A DNA stretch of 64,000 bases from Leifsonia poae (lineage in GTDB: Bacteria > Actinomycetota > Actinomycetes > Actinomycetales > Microbacteriaceae), in contig NZ_JAIHLP010000002.1 in assembly GCF_020009625.1 (NCBI RefSeq), forward strand, positions 1,426,001-1,490,000. Direction: 5' to 3'. Below the pieces are notes generated by a model that was given only the letters and a program-made list of their open reading frames with translations, did not search any database and was not told the origin of the DNA. How positions within the stretch are numbered: position 1 is the stretch's first letter; every line of letters begins with the position of its first letter. Of the stretch, positions 9,099 through 18,519 are shown one piece after another. Position numbers and translations under genes: made by a program.

Positions 9099-10030
9099 AC
9101 TCAGCCATTTACGCCGCAGGTGCCGTCTGCTGGCGCGTCGTGGACGAGAAGATCGTCATCCTTGTGGTGCACCGCGCCAAGTACGGCGATGTCACCATTC
9201 CCAAAGGCAAGGTCGATCCGGGCGAGACGCTGCCGCAGACCGCGGTGCGCGAGATCCAGGAGGAGACCGGGCTCAGCGTCGCACTGGGGGTTCCGCTCGG
9301 TGTCTCCACCTACCCGCTCGCGAGCGGGCGCGACAAAATAGTCCACTATTGGTCCGCCGAGGTGAGCGACCGCGCGATCGCCCAATCCACATTCGTGCCG
9401 AACGGCGAGATCGCCGCCATCGAATGGGTGACGGTGAAGAAGGCCCGCGGATACCTCACCTACGAACGCGACGTCGAGATCCTGGAGACGTTCGCGAAGC
9501 TCGTCGACGAGGGTGTCACCTCCACGTTCGCCCTCATCGCCCTGCGCCACGGCAAGGCCGCGCCCCGCGGCGACTGGAACGGCAACGACGCGAGCCGCCC
9601 GCTCACCGACCGCGGCGTGAGACAGGCGACGACGGATGCGCCCACGATCGAGGCATGGAGCCCCCGCCGCATCGTCACCAGCGACGCGGTGCGCTGCGTT
9701 GCCACCGTCGCCCCGCTGGCCGCGGCGACCGGCATCAAGCCCAAACGGGAGCCCGGCATCAGCCAAGACGCCTACGAGGAGGGCCGCGCACTGGTGCGTG
9801 ACATCGTCGGCAAACGGGTGCGTTCGCGCAAGACGGCCGTGCTCTGCAGCCACGGGCCGGTGCTCCCCGAGATCCTGCGCGAGATCGCGCTGGCCACCGG
9901 TACGATGCCCGGAGCCTACTTGAGCGACGCCGCCGATCTCGACACCGGCGGTTTCTCGGTCGTGCACCTCTCGACGAGCAACCCGAGTTCGGGCATCATC
10001 GCCATCGAAACGTACGAACCCGTCGCCTGA
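9095..10030 (+). CDS. NUDIX hydrolase fused to a histidine phosphatase domain (MutT1-like)
   Basis: A 311-residue two-domain protein. Residues 1-135 are a NUDIX fold with box [20 protein letters not shown] (38-57). Residues 145-310 are a histidine-phosphatase domain with LRHGKA (about 148) and a late CSHGPVLPE. This architecture is that of mycobacterial MutT1, which degrades 8-oxo-dGTP and diadenosine polyphosphates. The GTG start overlaps the ppk1 stop by four bases, so the two are co-translated, linking polyphosphate and nucleotide cleanup. Confidence 0.92.
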   Translation: MNSAIYAAGAVCWRVVDEKIVILVVHRAKYGDVTIPKGKVDPGETLPQTAVREIQEETGLSVALGVPLGVSTYPLASGRDKIVHYWSAEVSDRAIAQSTFVPNGEIAAIEWVTVKKARGYLTYERDVEILETFAKLVDEGVTSTFALIALRHGKAAPRGDWNGNDASRPLTDRGVRQATTDAPTIEAWSPRRIVTSDAVRCVATVAPLAAATGIKPKREPGISQDAYEEGRALVRDIVGKRVRSRKTAVLCSHGPVLPEILREIALATGTMPGAYLSDAADLDTGGFSVVHLSTSNPSSGIIAIETYEPVA

Positions 10031-10073
10031 GCCCGGCGACCTCGCCGAACGGCTGCAGCCGGTCGGCGCGACC

Positions 10074-12854
10074 TCAGCCGTCGGCGCGGAGCACCGTGCG
10101 CAGTTCCCGGCGCGAGGTGAGACCCAGTTTGGCGAGCACGTTGCGGATGTGGAAGTTCACGGTCGGCACAGAGAGGTAGAGGGTCCGGGCGATCTCGGCG
10201 TTCGTCATGCCGCTCTCGGCGAGTCGAGCGACCTCGCGTTCACGGGCGCTCAACGATTCGAGACGTTCGAAGTGTGCCGACGACGAGTCCTGGCCGTCGA
10301 GCAGTGCGATCGTGCGACGCAGCGCCGGACCGGCCCCGAGCCGGCGGTATGCGGCCGCGGCCGATCGCAGCATCCGCTCGGCCGTCCGCCGGTCGCCGGT
10401 GGCCAGCAGCAGCCGACCGGCGTCGAACTCGGCCTGCGCCCGGGGCGCGGGAAGAGTCGATGATGCGGCAGCGGCACGGTATGAACGCAGGGCACGCTCG
10501 GTGAGACCGTACGCTTCGGCGACGCGGCCTTCGAGCCAGTCGAGGGAACCGTAGATGGGCGTCCATCCGGCACCGGCGAGCCCCCGGAGCCGGGTGAGCT
10601 CGCGATCGGCTTCCTCTGCGCGCCCCAATGCCGCGAGCGCATCCACCCGGAAGCTGAAGATGCTCGCCCCGGCCAGCCAGCGCCCGCCGATCCGTTCGTC
10701 CGAGAGCGCGTCAAGCACTCCCTCCGGCCGGTCGGCGGCCCGGGCGTTCTCGACGGCGGCGAGCAGTTCGAGTTCGACCCCGAAAGTGTCGTAGTCGGTC
10801 ACCGTTACCTCGACGGCTGTGCGGAGGTCGGCTGCGTGCGTCTGCTCGTCTCCGGCCACCGCGGCGAGCACGGCGCGAAGCAGGTAGATCAGCGGACGCG
10901 ACGAGACGTCGATGCTGTCGAGAGCGACGAGGGTCGCTGTCTCGAGCAGGGAAGCAGCGTCGATCGGGCACCCGAGAATCCAGTAGCAGTAGGCAAGCAG
11001 CACCCGGGCGTGGCCGAGACTCCAGCCCGCGACACCGGAGGCGGCGATGGCCAGCCCGCGCTCCAGGTCGGCGGCTGCGGCCTCCACGACGCCGACGCCG
11101 GCGAGCACCCCGGCTCGGCAGGTGAGGGCGTCGACGAGCGCCGGGGAGTCGGCGGCGGTCGAGATCGCCGCCGACAGAGCGCCGATCTCGGCCCCGACCC
11201 GCTCGGCGTCACCGAGTCGGGCCGCGGCGACGATCGTGAGCCCGATGCAGCGCAGCTCGACGTCTTCGGGCGTCAGCAATGGTGCCAGCCGCGGGTCGCT
11301 CACCGTGCGGGGACCCTCGGCCAGCTCGACCGCGAAGGAGCGCGTGCGATCGAGCATCCCGAGGAGCGGACGGTAGTCGTCGGTGGTCAACTGGACCATC
11401 ACGGCCATCATCGAGGCGTGGGTCTGCAGCAGGAGAGCGTCCGGATGCTCGATCGGCGCCGAGAGCAGTTCGGCGGCGAAGCCGGCCGCCCACGCGGTGT
11501 CACCGGTGATCTGCCGTGTCTGCAGCAACGCCAGGTCACGCACCGGGTCGCTCGGCATCCGCTCGAGGTCGGGGATGAGGTCGATGACCGTCGGACTCAC
11601 CAGGGTCGCCGCGGCGAGCAGGCAGGATTCGACGACGAGCTCTGCGCGCAACCCGACGTCGGCGAGCTCAGCGGCCTTCCGGAGGTAGCCGATCGCCCGA
11701 TCGGGGTGACCGCCCGCCGCTGCATCGCCGATCAGGCGCCGGAGTTCGGTGAGAAGGGTGGTATCGATCGTGCGGGCCGCGTTCAGTCGGCAGAGGAAGG
11801 CCCGATGCGAGTTCGGGAGCACATCCGCGGCCGCGCCCAGGATGACACGACGCCGCTCCTCCGGCAGACGTGCGAGCACGTCTGCACAGTAGAGATCGTG
11901 GAACGGCGCGACAGCACCTGCGCCGGCCGGGATCAGCAGGCCCGCGGCCAGGGCGTCGTCGATCCCGGCCTCCTCGCCGAGCGCAGACGCCACCGCCACG
12001 AGCTCGGAGCGGGCGACCGCATCCCGAAGCACGGCCGCGATCTCGACCGCGACGACCACGTTCGCCGGCTGTCCGGCATCCACACGCTGGAACGGGTTCT
12101 GCGGCGGGGCGGCAAGGGTGACGTCTTCGTCCCAGTGCGCTCGCGCCGCATCCGCCGGTCGTTCCATGGAGGAGACGACGACATCGATGAGCACGGGCAG
12201 ACCGCCCGAGCGTTCACGGATGCGCTGGGCAAGTCGCAGCGATACCTCGATGTCGTGCACTCTCGACACGTAGTCGCGCACATGCGCGGCATCGAGCGGT
12301 TCGAGACGCACCGCCCGAACGGTGCTCCAGGCTGCTTCGTCGGCCGAAACGATCTGGGCGCCGATCTCCGCCGTGCGCGGGTCGTGGCCGCTGAGCACCA
12401 GGCAGACACCGCCGTGCGCCACGCGACTGAGCACGAAACGGAGCACCGCGAGGGAAGCGTCGTCGATCCACTGCGCATTGTCGATGACCACGATCAGCCG
12501 ACGGGCGGGCGAAGTGTCGCGGGCGAGCGCGGGCAGGAGCACCCGGGCGACCGCGAGTGGGTCGGGCGACCCTGATTCGCCGAGGATGCCGAGCCGCAGG
12601 CCCGCTGCGTGAGCGAGCTTGTCGACGAGCCCGAACGGAAAATCCTTCTCGAAGGCGTCTGCCCCGACTGCGACGACGCGGTGTCGCGAGGCGGCCGCCG
12701 CGAACTGTCGGGTCCAGGTGCTCTTCCCCACACCGGTCAGCCCGGTGACGCTGACGAGCGTTCCGCCCGAGCGGCGGGCCTCATCGAAGACCGCCGCCGG
12801 GCGGTCGGCTTCGGCCAGGGCGGGGTGCGGCACAGCCGCGGGGGACACAGGCAT
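10074..12854 (-). CDS. Large LuxR-family regulator with AAA/STAND ATPase domain
   Basis: A 926-residue LAL-type regulator. Walker A is GLTGVGKST (38-46) and Walker B is IVVIDNAQW (about 121-129, Asp125). A long helical TPR-like middle region follows. The C-terminal LuxR helix-turn-helix covers about 862-926, with LSAREREVARLAESGMTNAE and SVPTVNFHIRNVLAKLGL. Such proteins bind a small ligand and ATP, oligomerise and activate nearby operons; the inducer is unknown. AAGGAAGG precedes the ATG with good spacing. It is divergent from the surface-protein gene at 13043, a possible target. Confidence 0.93.
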   Translation of the reverse strand: MPVSPAAVPHPALAEADRPAAVFDEARRSGGTLVSVTGLTGVGKSTWTRQFAAAASRHRVVAVGADAFEKDFPFGLVDKLAHAAGLRLGILGESGSPDPLAVARVLLPALARDTSPARRLIVVIDNAQWIDDASLAVLRFVLSRVAHGGVCLVLSGHDPRTAEIGAQIVSADEAAWSTVRAVRLEPLDAAHVRDYVSRVHDIEVSLRLAQRIRERSGGLPVLIDVVVSSMERPADAARAHWDEDVTLAAPPQNPFQRVDAGQPANVVVAVEIAAVLRDAVARSELVAVASALGEEAGIDDALAAGLLIPAGAGAVAPFHDLYCADVLARLPEERRRVILGAAADVLPNSHRAFLCRLNAARTIDTTLLTELRRLIGDAAAGGHPDRAIGYLRKAAELADVGLRAELVVESCLLAAATLVSPTVIDLIPDLERMPSDPVRDLALLQTRQITGDTAWAAGFAAELLSAPIEHPDALLLQTHASMMAVMVQLTTDDYRPLLGMLDRTRSFAVELAEGPRTVSDPRLAPLLTPEDVELRCIGLTIVAAARLGDAERVGAEIGALSAAISTAADSPALVDALTCRAGVLAGVGVVEAAAADLERGLAIAASGVAGWSLGHARVLLAYCYWILGCPIDAASLLETATLVALDSIDVSSRPLIYLLRAVLAAVAGDEQTHAADLRTAVEVTVTDYDTFGVELELLAAVENARAADRPEGVLDALSDERIGGRWLAGASIFSFRVDALAALGRAEEADRELTRLRGLAGAGWTPIYGSLDWLEGRVAEAYGLTERALRSYRAAAASSTLPAPRAQAEFDAGRLLLATGDRRTAERMLRSAAAAYRRLGAGPALRRTIALLDGQDSSSAHFERLESLSAREREVARLAESGMTNAEIARTLYLSVPTVNFHIRNVLAKLGLTSRRELRTVLRADG

Positions 12855-12936
12855 CGGTGCACCCTTCCTTCGGTGAGCGCGGTGGCGAGCGAATCGGACT
12901 CGGCGGCGCAGCTGGGGACATCGTAACCGTTCGCGG

Positions 12937-12958
12937 GATCACCACCTGTTCACAGTGA
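12937..12958. promoter_or_regulatory. Possible two-unit PHO-like repeat or palindrome
   Basis: GATCACC-ACCT-GTTCACA-GTGA shows two heptamers at 11-nt pitch, like the PHO boxes elsewhere in the window, in the divergent gap between the LuxR gene and the surface protein. It also contains the palindrome TTCACAGTGAA, so another regulator is equally possible. Confidence 0.3.
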
Positions 12959-13042
12959 ATAGGTATCGGCATCGCGGCGTCAAATATCGGATTCCCGGTC
13001 CTACGGTTGGCCCGTCTCGCCGATCGAAGGATGTTCAGAATC

Positions 13043-15034
13043 ATGGTCTCGCCCTCCTCGCGCGCCCGGCGCGCGTTCCCCCTCCTGTCTGGCGCCGCGG
13101 CCGCGGCACTCCTGCTGAGCGCGGTGGCTGCCGCCGCGCCGGCGACCGCGGCCACCGTGGTCGCCCCGGCGTACGTCGGCAGCACCAGCGGTGTGCCGTG
13201 GATGGTGCCGGCCGGTGTGCACACGATCCAGGTCGAGGTCGCCGGGAGCGCGGGCGGCGGCGGCGGACCGGTGAACTTCCCCGGCACGAGCTGGGCCCTG
13301 ACCACCGACGGGAACGGCGGAGCGGGCGGCCTGCTCATCGAGACGATCCCCGTCACGCCCGGTCAGACCCTGGTGTTCTACACGAGCACCCACGGCGGAC
13401 CGGTGGGATCGGCCCACGACGAGGGCGGCGGCGGCGCGGGATGGCTGCCGGGCGGCTCCGGCAACACCGGCTCCCTCCAGGGGCACTCCGGGGGCGGAGG
13501 CGGCGGCGCGAGCGCGGTTCTGCTGCGAACCGACACCGGCGACCAGCCTGTGGTCGTCGCCGCCGGCGGTGGCGGAGGTGGAGGTGCCGGTGGCGCGTTC
13601 GTCGGCTACGAGGGCGGCACCGGGGGCGCCGCCGGGGAGCCCGGAGGCGACGGCACGGGGGCGGGTCACGGCAACGGCCACGGTTTCGCCGGGAACGGCG
13701 GCGGCGGAACAAGCGGCGGAAACGCCGGAAGCAGCAGCAGCGCCGGCGGGGGCGGCGGAGGCGGCGGCGGCATTAATGCCGGATTCGGGGGCGGCGGAGG
13801 CGGCGGGGGCGGCGGAGGCGGCGCCGGCGGGTCGGGCGGGCAGAACTGGATCGCGCCGGATGCAGGCATCACCCAGTCCGCATCCACGTATTGGAACGGC
13901 GACGGTTACATCAGGCTGAGCTACACCGTCGCGCAGGCGACCTCCATCACGGTCGCGTCGACGACGAACCCCTCGGTCTTCGGCGCCCCGGCGGATCTGA
14001 CGGCGACCGTCACGAACGGCGACGGCGCGACGATCCCCACGGGAACCGTCAGCGCGGTCGAGGCCGGCCAGGTGCTCGCCACCGCTCCGCTCGACGAGAC
14101 CGGCGTCGCGCGGTTCCCTGGCCTGGTCACGACGGTCGGCGACCATCCCCTGACCTTCGGCTACGACCCGGGCACAGACCCGTTCGCGGCCGCGACGACC
14201 ACGGCCGACCAGGTGGTCGACCCCGCGCCGACGCACTTCGCATCCCTCGGCACGAGCGGTGGGGGCATCGTCGGCGAGGCCGTGACCATCACGGGAACCA
14301 TCGCGGTCGGAGCGGCGCCCGGAGCATCCGGCCCCGACACCTCCGGCCCCGTAGCGCCTGCGGCCGCCACGGCTGCGGCGCCGGTCGCCGCACCGACCAC
14401 AGTGCTCCCCACCGGTTCGGTCGTCATCTCGAAGGCCGGTGGCGTGCTCGCAACCGTGCCGCTGAACCCCGACGGAACGTTCACGTTCAGCCCGGCCTGG
14501 GCGGTCGGAACCCTCGCGCTCACCTTCGACTACTCCGGAGACGCCAACTACCTGGCAGCCTCACCCGACTCGCTGGATGTGGCGATGGCACCGGGGGCGA
14601 CTCGCACCGCCCTCTCGCTCGGCGTCGGCGCGCTGCAGCCCGGACAGTCGACGACGGCCACGATCACGATGGCGCCCCAGAAACCCGCGGCGATCGCGCC
14701 GACCGGAACACTGCAGCTGCTCGTCGATGGGCTCCCGTTCGGCATCCCGAGCACGGTGGATGCGACAGGGACGGTCACTGTTCCGCTCGCCGGTCTGTCC
14801 GCCGGCAAGCACACGGTGCGCGCGGCCTACCTCGGTGACCCGGCCTTCACCGCCTCGCAGAGCGACCCCATCGTCCTCACCGTGAGCAACCCCGGGATGC
14901 TGCTCGCCCAAACCGGCTCCGACCTGAACCCGGTCGCCGCCGTGCTCTATGCGGTGCTGCTGGCCACGGCCGGAGGAGCCCTGTGGCTCTCCGGAACGCG
15001 GCGATCGCGACGGAACGACACCGTCGGCCGCTGA
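13043..15034 (+). CDS. Secreted Gly-rich, Ig-like repeat surface protein with LAQTG sorting signal
   Basis: A 663-residue exported protein. Residues 1-36 are a signal peptide (RARR, then an Ala-rich core to PATAA). A glycine-rich domain follows (about 70-290) with homoglycine runs near 235-275. Three bacterial Ig-like repeats (about 303-615) share the pattern ...PTGTV...G.VLAT.PL...G...F. The C-terminus is a cell-wall sorting signal: LAQTG at 621-625, a hydrophobic helix and TRRSRR. LAxTG signals suit class E sortases of actinobacteria; no sortase gene is in the window. The ATG at 13043 is chosen because GAAGGA lies 11 nt upstream and the signal peptide then starts properly. Role in adhesion is inferred. 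Confidence 0.85.
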   Translation: MVSPSSRARRAFPLLSGAAAAALLLSAVAAAAPATAATVVAPAYVGSTSGVPWMVPAGVHTIQVEVAGSAGGGGGPVNFPGTSWALTTDGNGGAGGLLIETIPVTPGQTLVFYTSTHGGPVGSAHDEGGGGAGWLPGGSGNTGSLQGHSGGGGGGASAVLLRTDTGDQPVVVAAGGGGGGGAGGAFVGYEGGTGGAAGEPGGDGTGAGHGNGHGFAGNGGGGTSGGNAGSSSSAGGGGGGGGGINAGFGGGGGGGGGGGGAGGSGGQNWIAPDAGITQSASTYWNGDGYIRLSYTVAQATSITVASTTNPSVFGAPADLTATVTNGDGATIPTGTVSAVEAGQVLATAPLDETGVARFPGLVTTVGDHPLTFGYDPGTDPFAAATTTADQVVDPAPTHFASLGTSGGGIVGEAVTITGTIAVGAAPGASGPDTSGPVAPAAATAAAPVAAPTTVLPTGSVVISKAGGVLATVPLNPDGTFTFSPAWAVGTLALTFDYSGDANYLAASPDSLDVAMAPGATRTALSLGVGALQPGQSTTATITMAPQKPAAIAPTGTLQLLVDGLPFGIPSTVDATGTVTVPLAGLSAGKHTVRAAYLGDPAFTASQSDPIVLTVSNPGMLLAQTGSDLNPVAAVLYAVLLATAGGALWLSGTRRSRRNDTVGR

Positions 15035-15055
15035 CAGACGCACCACGAGCCGACC

Positions 15056-15095
15056 GAGGGGGTCGTCGAAGCCGAACGGCTCCGACGGCCCCCTC
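15056..15095 (+). terminator. Hairpin terminator after the surface-protein gene
   Basis: GAGGGGGTCGTCGAAGCCG pairs with CGGCTCCGACGGCCCCCTC through a short AA loop, with only G-U or single mismatches, 22 nt after the stop codon. It insulates the pst operon from upstream transcription. It lacks a long U-tract, as is common in actinobacteria. Confidence 0.75.
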
Positions 15096-15139
15096 CCTCG
15101 TTGTGGGGCGGTGCCCCCATCCCCAAGAACACACCCCTC

Positions 15140-15161
15140 GTTAACCTTCCGTTTACCGCTG
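15140..15161 (+). promoter_or_regulatory. Candidate PHO box upstream of pstS
   Basis: GTTAACCTTCC and GTTTACCGCTG are adjacent 11-nt units, giving GTTAACC-N4-GTTTACC, about 90 nt before the pstS start. A third, poorer unit (ACACACC) precedes them in phase. This is the expected layout for a PhoP/RegX3-type activator at the main phosphate-uptake operon. Confidence 0.65.
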
Positions 15162-15251
15162 CGGGGGACTCTGGTCAGACACCGGGAATAGCGTCACACG
15201 CGGGTCGCACCGACCCCGTCCTGTTGTTACTGATCCCCGGAAGGGACAACT

Positions 15252-16346
15252 GTGAAACTCAAGCGTTATGGCGCTCCTCTGGCCATCCTGGCCGCCGCCG
15301 CCATCTCCCTCACGGCCTGTGCGTCGAACGAGGGCAGCACCCCGTCGACCACCACCGCCGCGCCGTCGAGTCTGTCCGGCACGCTGAACGGCATCGGTTC
15401 GTCGGCACAGGGAACCGCGCAGACCACCTGGATCGCCGGATTCCAGCAGGCGAACCCGAAGGTCACCGTCAACTACGACCCGCAGGGCTCCGGCGCCGGA
15501 CGCACCTCGTTCATCTCGGGTGCCGCCGACTTCGCCGGCTCCGACGCCGCGCTGAAAGACACCGAGCTCTCCGGCACGTTCGCCGCGTGCGCCGCCGGCA
15601 CCAAGGGCATCGACCTGCCCGTCTACATCTCCCCGATCGCGATCGCGTACAACGTCGACGGCCTGAAAGACCTGAAGCTCGACGCTGCGACCATCGCCGG
15701 CATCTTCAGCGGCGCCATCAAGACCTGGAACGACCCGAAGATCGCCGCCCTGAACTCGGGTGCGACCCTCCCGTCTGCGGCCATCACGGTTGTGCACCGC
15801 TCCGACGACTCGGGCACCACCCAGAACTTCACCGACTACCTGGCGGCGAACGCTCCGGATGTGTGGACCAAGCCGGCCGCGCAGACCTTCCCGTACACCG
15901 TCGGTGACGCCGCCAAGGGCACCTCGGGTGTCGCGGACGCCACGAAGAACGCCAAGAACTCGATCACCTACATCGACGAGTCGGGCTCCGCGGGCCTCAG
16001 CATCGCGCAGCTCAAGGTCGGCGACAACTTCGAGAAGATCAGCGCCGAGGGTGCCGCCGCCGTCGTGGCCGCCTCCCCGATCGCCTCGGGTCGCGAGACC
16101 AACGACCTGGCCATCGCCATCAACCGCAAGGACACCACCAAGGGCGCCTGGCCGCTCGTCCTCGTCAGCTACGTGATCGCCTGCCAGGAGTACAAGGACT
16201 CCGCCAAGGCCGACCTCGTGAAGGGCTACGCCAACTACATCGTCAGCGACGCCGCCCAGAAGGCCGCCGCCGAGCAGGCCGGTTCGGCCCCGCTGTCGAG
16301 CGACCTCGCGTCGAAGGTCACCAAGGCCATCGCCAGCATCAAGTAA
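15252..16346 (+). CDS. pstS: Phosphate ABC transporter substrate-binding lipoprotein PstS
   Basis: A 364-residue lipoprotein with signal peptide and lipobox LTAC (cysteine at about 23). The mature protein is a type II periplasmic-binding fold with phosphate contacts in GIGSSAQG (about 47), DPQGSGAGRTSFISGAADFA (about 76-95) and HRSDDSGTTQNFTDYL (about 183-198). GTG at 15252 is preceded by GGAAGGGA. It captures inorganic phosphate for PstCAB. A stable hairpin separates it from pstC, which should raise PstS levels relative to the membrane subunits. Confidence 0.97.
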   Translation: MKLKRYGAPLAILAAAAISLTACASNEGSTPSTTTAAPSSLSGTLNGIGSSAQGTAQTTWIAGFQQANPKVTVNYDPQGSGAGRTSFISGAADFAGSDAALKDTELSGTFAACAAGTKGIDLPVYISPIAIAYNVDGLKDLKLDAATIAGIFSGAIKTWNDPKIAALNSGATLPSAAITVVHRSDDSGTTQNFTDYLAANAPDVWTKPAAQTFPYTVGDAAKGTSGVADATKNAKNSITYIDESGSAGLSIAQLKVGDNFEKISAEGAAAVVAASPIASGRETNDLAIAINRKDTTKGAWPLVLVSYVIACQEYKDSAKADLVKGYANYIVSDAAQKAAAEQAGSAPLSSDLASKVTKAIASIK

Positions 16347-16353
16347 CACCCAC

Positions 16354-16390
16354 CGCTCGGCCTGGGTCGCGCAAGCGCCCAGGCCGAGCG
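16354..16390 (+). terminator. pstS-pstC intergenic hairpin (attenuator)
   Basis: CGCTCGGCCTGGG and CCCAGGCCGAGCG form a perfect 13-bp stem with an 11-nt loop right after the pstS stop. There is no U-tract, so partial termination or 3'-end protection of pstS mRNA is more likely than full termination. Confidence 0.75.
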
Positions 16391-16453
16391 GCGAACCCGC
16401 CCCGCGGGATCGAAACGCAAGACCCCCTCATACCCGATGAGAGATAGGCAGGA

Positions 16454-17401
16454 ATGACCGCCGGAACCGCAGGTGCCATCAGACCGAAGGCGAAGATCCG
16501 CCTCGGCGACCGCGTCTTCTCGACCAGCACCATCGTCGCTGGATCCCTCATCCTCGCCGTGCTCGCCGCGGTCGCGATCTTCCTCGTCGTGCAGAGCCTT
16601 CCGGCCATCTTCGCCAAATCGGGAACTCTCCCGGGCGGCGCCACAAACTTCTGGACCTATGTCTGGCCGCTCGTGTTCGGAACGGTCTGGGCGGCATTCC
16701 TCGCACTCCTCATCGCGACCCCGCTCTCGATCGGCATCGCGCTCTTCATCTCGCACTACGCGCCGCGCCGCGTCGCACAGACCCTCGGCTACGTCATCGA
16801 CCTGCTGGCCGCCGTGCCGTCGGTCGTCTTCGGCCTCTGGGGCATCGCGACGCTCGCCACGTTCGTTCAGCCGTTCTATGTCTGGCTCGGCGCCAACGTC
16901 GGCTGGTTCCCGCTCTTCGCCCCGCCGATCTCCGGCACCGGGCGCACCATCCTCACCGCGGCAATCGTGCTCGCCGTGATGGTGATCCCGATCATGACCG
17001 CCATCTGCCGGGAGATCTTCCTGCAGACCCCGCGGCTCCACGAGGAGGCCGCGCTGGCGCTCGGCGCCACCCGGTGGGAGATGGTGCGCATGGCCGTGCT
17101 GCCGTTCGCCCGCTCCGGCATCATCTCGGCGATCATGCTCGGCCTCGGCCGCGCCCTCGGCGAGACGCTCGCCATCGCTATGGTGCTCTCCCCCGCGCTC
17201 GTCGTGAAGTTCGCCGTGCTGCAGGCGCAAAGCCCCAACACCATCGCCGCGAACATCGCCCTGCAGTTCCCCGAGGCGACGGGCGTCTCGACGAACGCGC
17301 TCATCGCATCCGGTCTCGTGCTGTTCGTCGTGACGCTGCTCATCAACATGCTCGCCCGCTACATCGTCAACCGCCGCAAGGCCTTCTCGGGAGCCAACTG
17401 A
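16454..17401 (+). CDS. pstC: Phosphate ABC transporter permease PstC
   Basis: A 315-residue inner-membrane permease with six main transmembrane helices. The cytoplasmic EAA-type loop that contacts PstB is seen at HEEAALALGATRWEMVRMAV (about 197-216), followed by GLGRALGETLAIAMV. AGGA is just before the ATG. The stop codon shares one base with the pstA start (TGATG), so PstC and PstA are translationally coupled. Confidence 0.95.
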   Translation: MTAGTAGAIRPKAKIRLGDRVFSTSTIVAGSLILAVLAAVAIFLVVQSLPAIFAKSGTLPGGATNFWTYVWPLVFGTVWAAFLALLIATPLSIGIALFISHYAPRRVAQTLGYVIDLLAAVPSVVFGLWGIATLATFVQPFYVWLGANVGWFPLFAPPISGTGRTILTAAIVLAVMVIPIMTAICREIFLQTPRLHEEAALALGATRWEMVRMAVLPFARSGIISAIMLGLGRALGETLAIAMVLSPALVVKFAVLQAQSPNTIAANIALQFPEATGVSTNALIASGLVLFVVTLLINMLARYIVNRRKAFSGAN

Positions 17402-18486
17402 TGACCACCGCGACGCTGAACCGGCCGATGGCCAACTCGCTCACCGCCGGCAAACTCCCCCGCGGTTCGGCCTGGATGATGCTCGTCGGCTCCTGGGTGG
17501 TCTTCGGCGCCGTCTTCGGCATCCTCGCGGCCAGCGGTGCCACCAAAGACTTCAACATCGTCGGTGCGGTCTTCTTCGGAACCGTGCTGTTCGACATCGT
17601 CATCTTCTGCACCTCACTGCTGGTCGAAGGCTCCCGCAAGGCGAAGGACCGCCTGGTCACCTCGCTGGTGGCCACGGCGTTCATCATCGCGCTGCTGCCG
17701 CTGATCTCGCTGATGTGGACCGTCATCACCAGCGGCCTCGCCCGGTTCGACCTCACCTTCTTCACCGAGTCGATGCGCAACGTGATCGGCGACGGCGGCG
17801 GCGCGCTGCACGCGATCGTCGGCACCCTGCTGATCACCCTGGCCGCGGCGGTCATCTCGGTGCCGATCGGCCTACTCACCTCGATCTACCTCGTGGAGTA
17901 CGGGCGCGGCGTTCTCGCCCGCGGCATCACATTCTTCGTCGACGTGATGACGGGCATCCCGTCGATCGTCGCCGGCCTGTTCGCCTACGCTCTGTTCGCG
18001 CTGTTCTTCGGCCCGGGCATCCGCAGCGGGTTCATGGGCGCAGTCGCCCTCTCGGTGCTGATGATTCCGGTCGTCGTGCGCTCCAGCGAGGAGATCCTCC
18101 GGCTGGTGCCGAACGAGCTGCGGGAGGCCTCGTACGCCCTCGGTGTGCCCAAATGGCTCACCGTGCTGAAGATCGTGCTCCCGACTTCGCTCGCCGGCCT
18201 CACCACCGGCATCATGCTCTCGATCGCCCGCGTCATCGGCGAGACGGCGCCGTTGCTGATCGTGGCCGGCTTCACCACCAGCATGAACTACGACCTCTTC
18301 TCAGACCGGATGATGACCCTGCCGGTCTTCGTGTACACCCAGTACACGCAGGCGGCGGGCCTGCACGCCCAGGCCTCCATCGACCGTGCCTGGACCGGCG
18401 CGCTCGCCCTCATCATCATCGTGATGCTGCTCAACCTCGTGGCCCGCATCATCGCCAAGATCTTCGCCCCCAAGTACGGCCGCTGA
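17401..18486 (+). CDS. pstA: Phosphate ABC transporter permease PstA
   Basis: A 361-residue permease. It has extra N-terminal hydrophobic segments (about 25-75) before the six-helix core. The coupling loop is LREASYALGVPKWLTVLKIV (about 240-259), followed by ARVIGETAPLL. The ATG at 17401 overlaps the pstC stop by one base. It forms the PstCA channel for phosphate, driven by PstB. Confidence 0.95.
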   Translation: MTTATLNRPMANSLTAGKLPRGSAWMMLVGSWVVFGAVFGILAASGATKDFNIVGAVFFGTVLFDIVIFCTSLLVEGSRKAKDRLVTSLVATAFIIALLPLISLMWTVITSGLARFDLTFFTESMRNVIGDGGGALHAIVGTLLITLAAAVISVPIGLLTSIYLVEYGRGVLARGITFFVDVMTGIPSIVAGLFAYALFALFFGPGIRSGFMGAVALSVLMIPVVVRSSEEILRLVPNELREASYALGVPKWLTVLKIVLPTSLAGLTTGIMLSIARVIGETAPLLIVAGFTTSMNYDLFSDRMMTLPVFVYTQYTQAAGLHAQASIDRAWTGALALIIIVMLLNLVARIIAKIFAPKYGR

Positions 18487-18519
18487 ACCGCCCCCGTTCT
18501 GACAACCCAAGGAACCCAC

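Noticed and set aside
10836..12575. Plus-strand open frame of 579 codons opposite the LuxR gene
   Set aside because: Arg/Gly/His-rich shadow translation with no recognisable family; the reverse strand encodes a complete LAL regulator.
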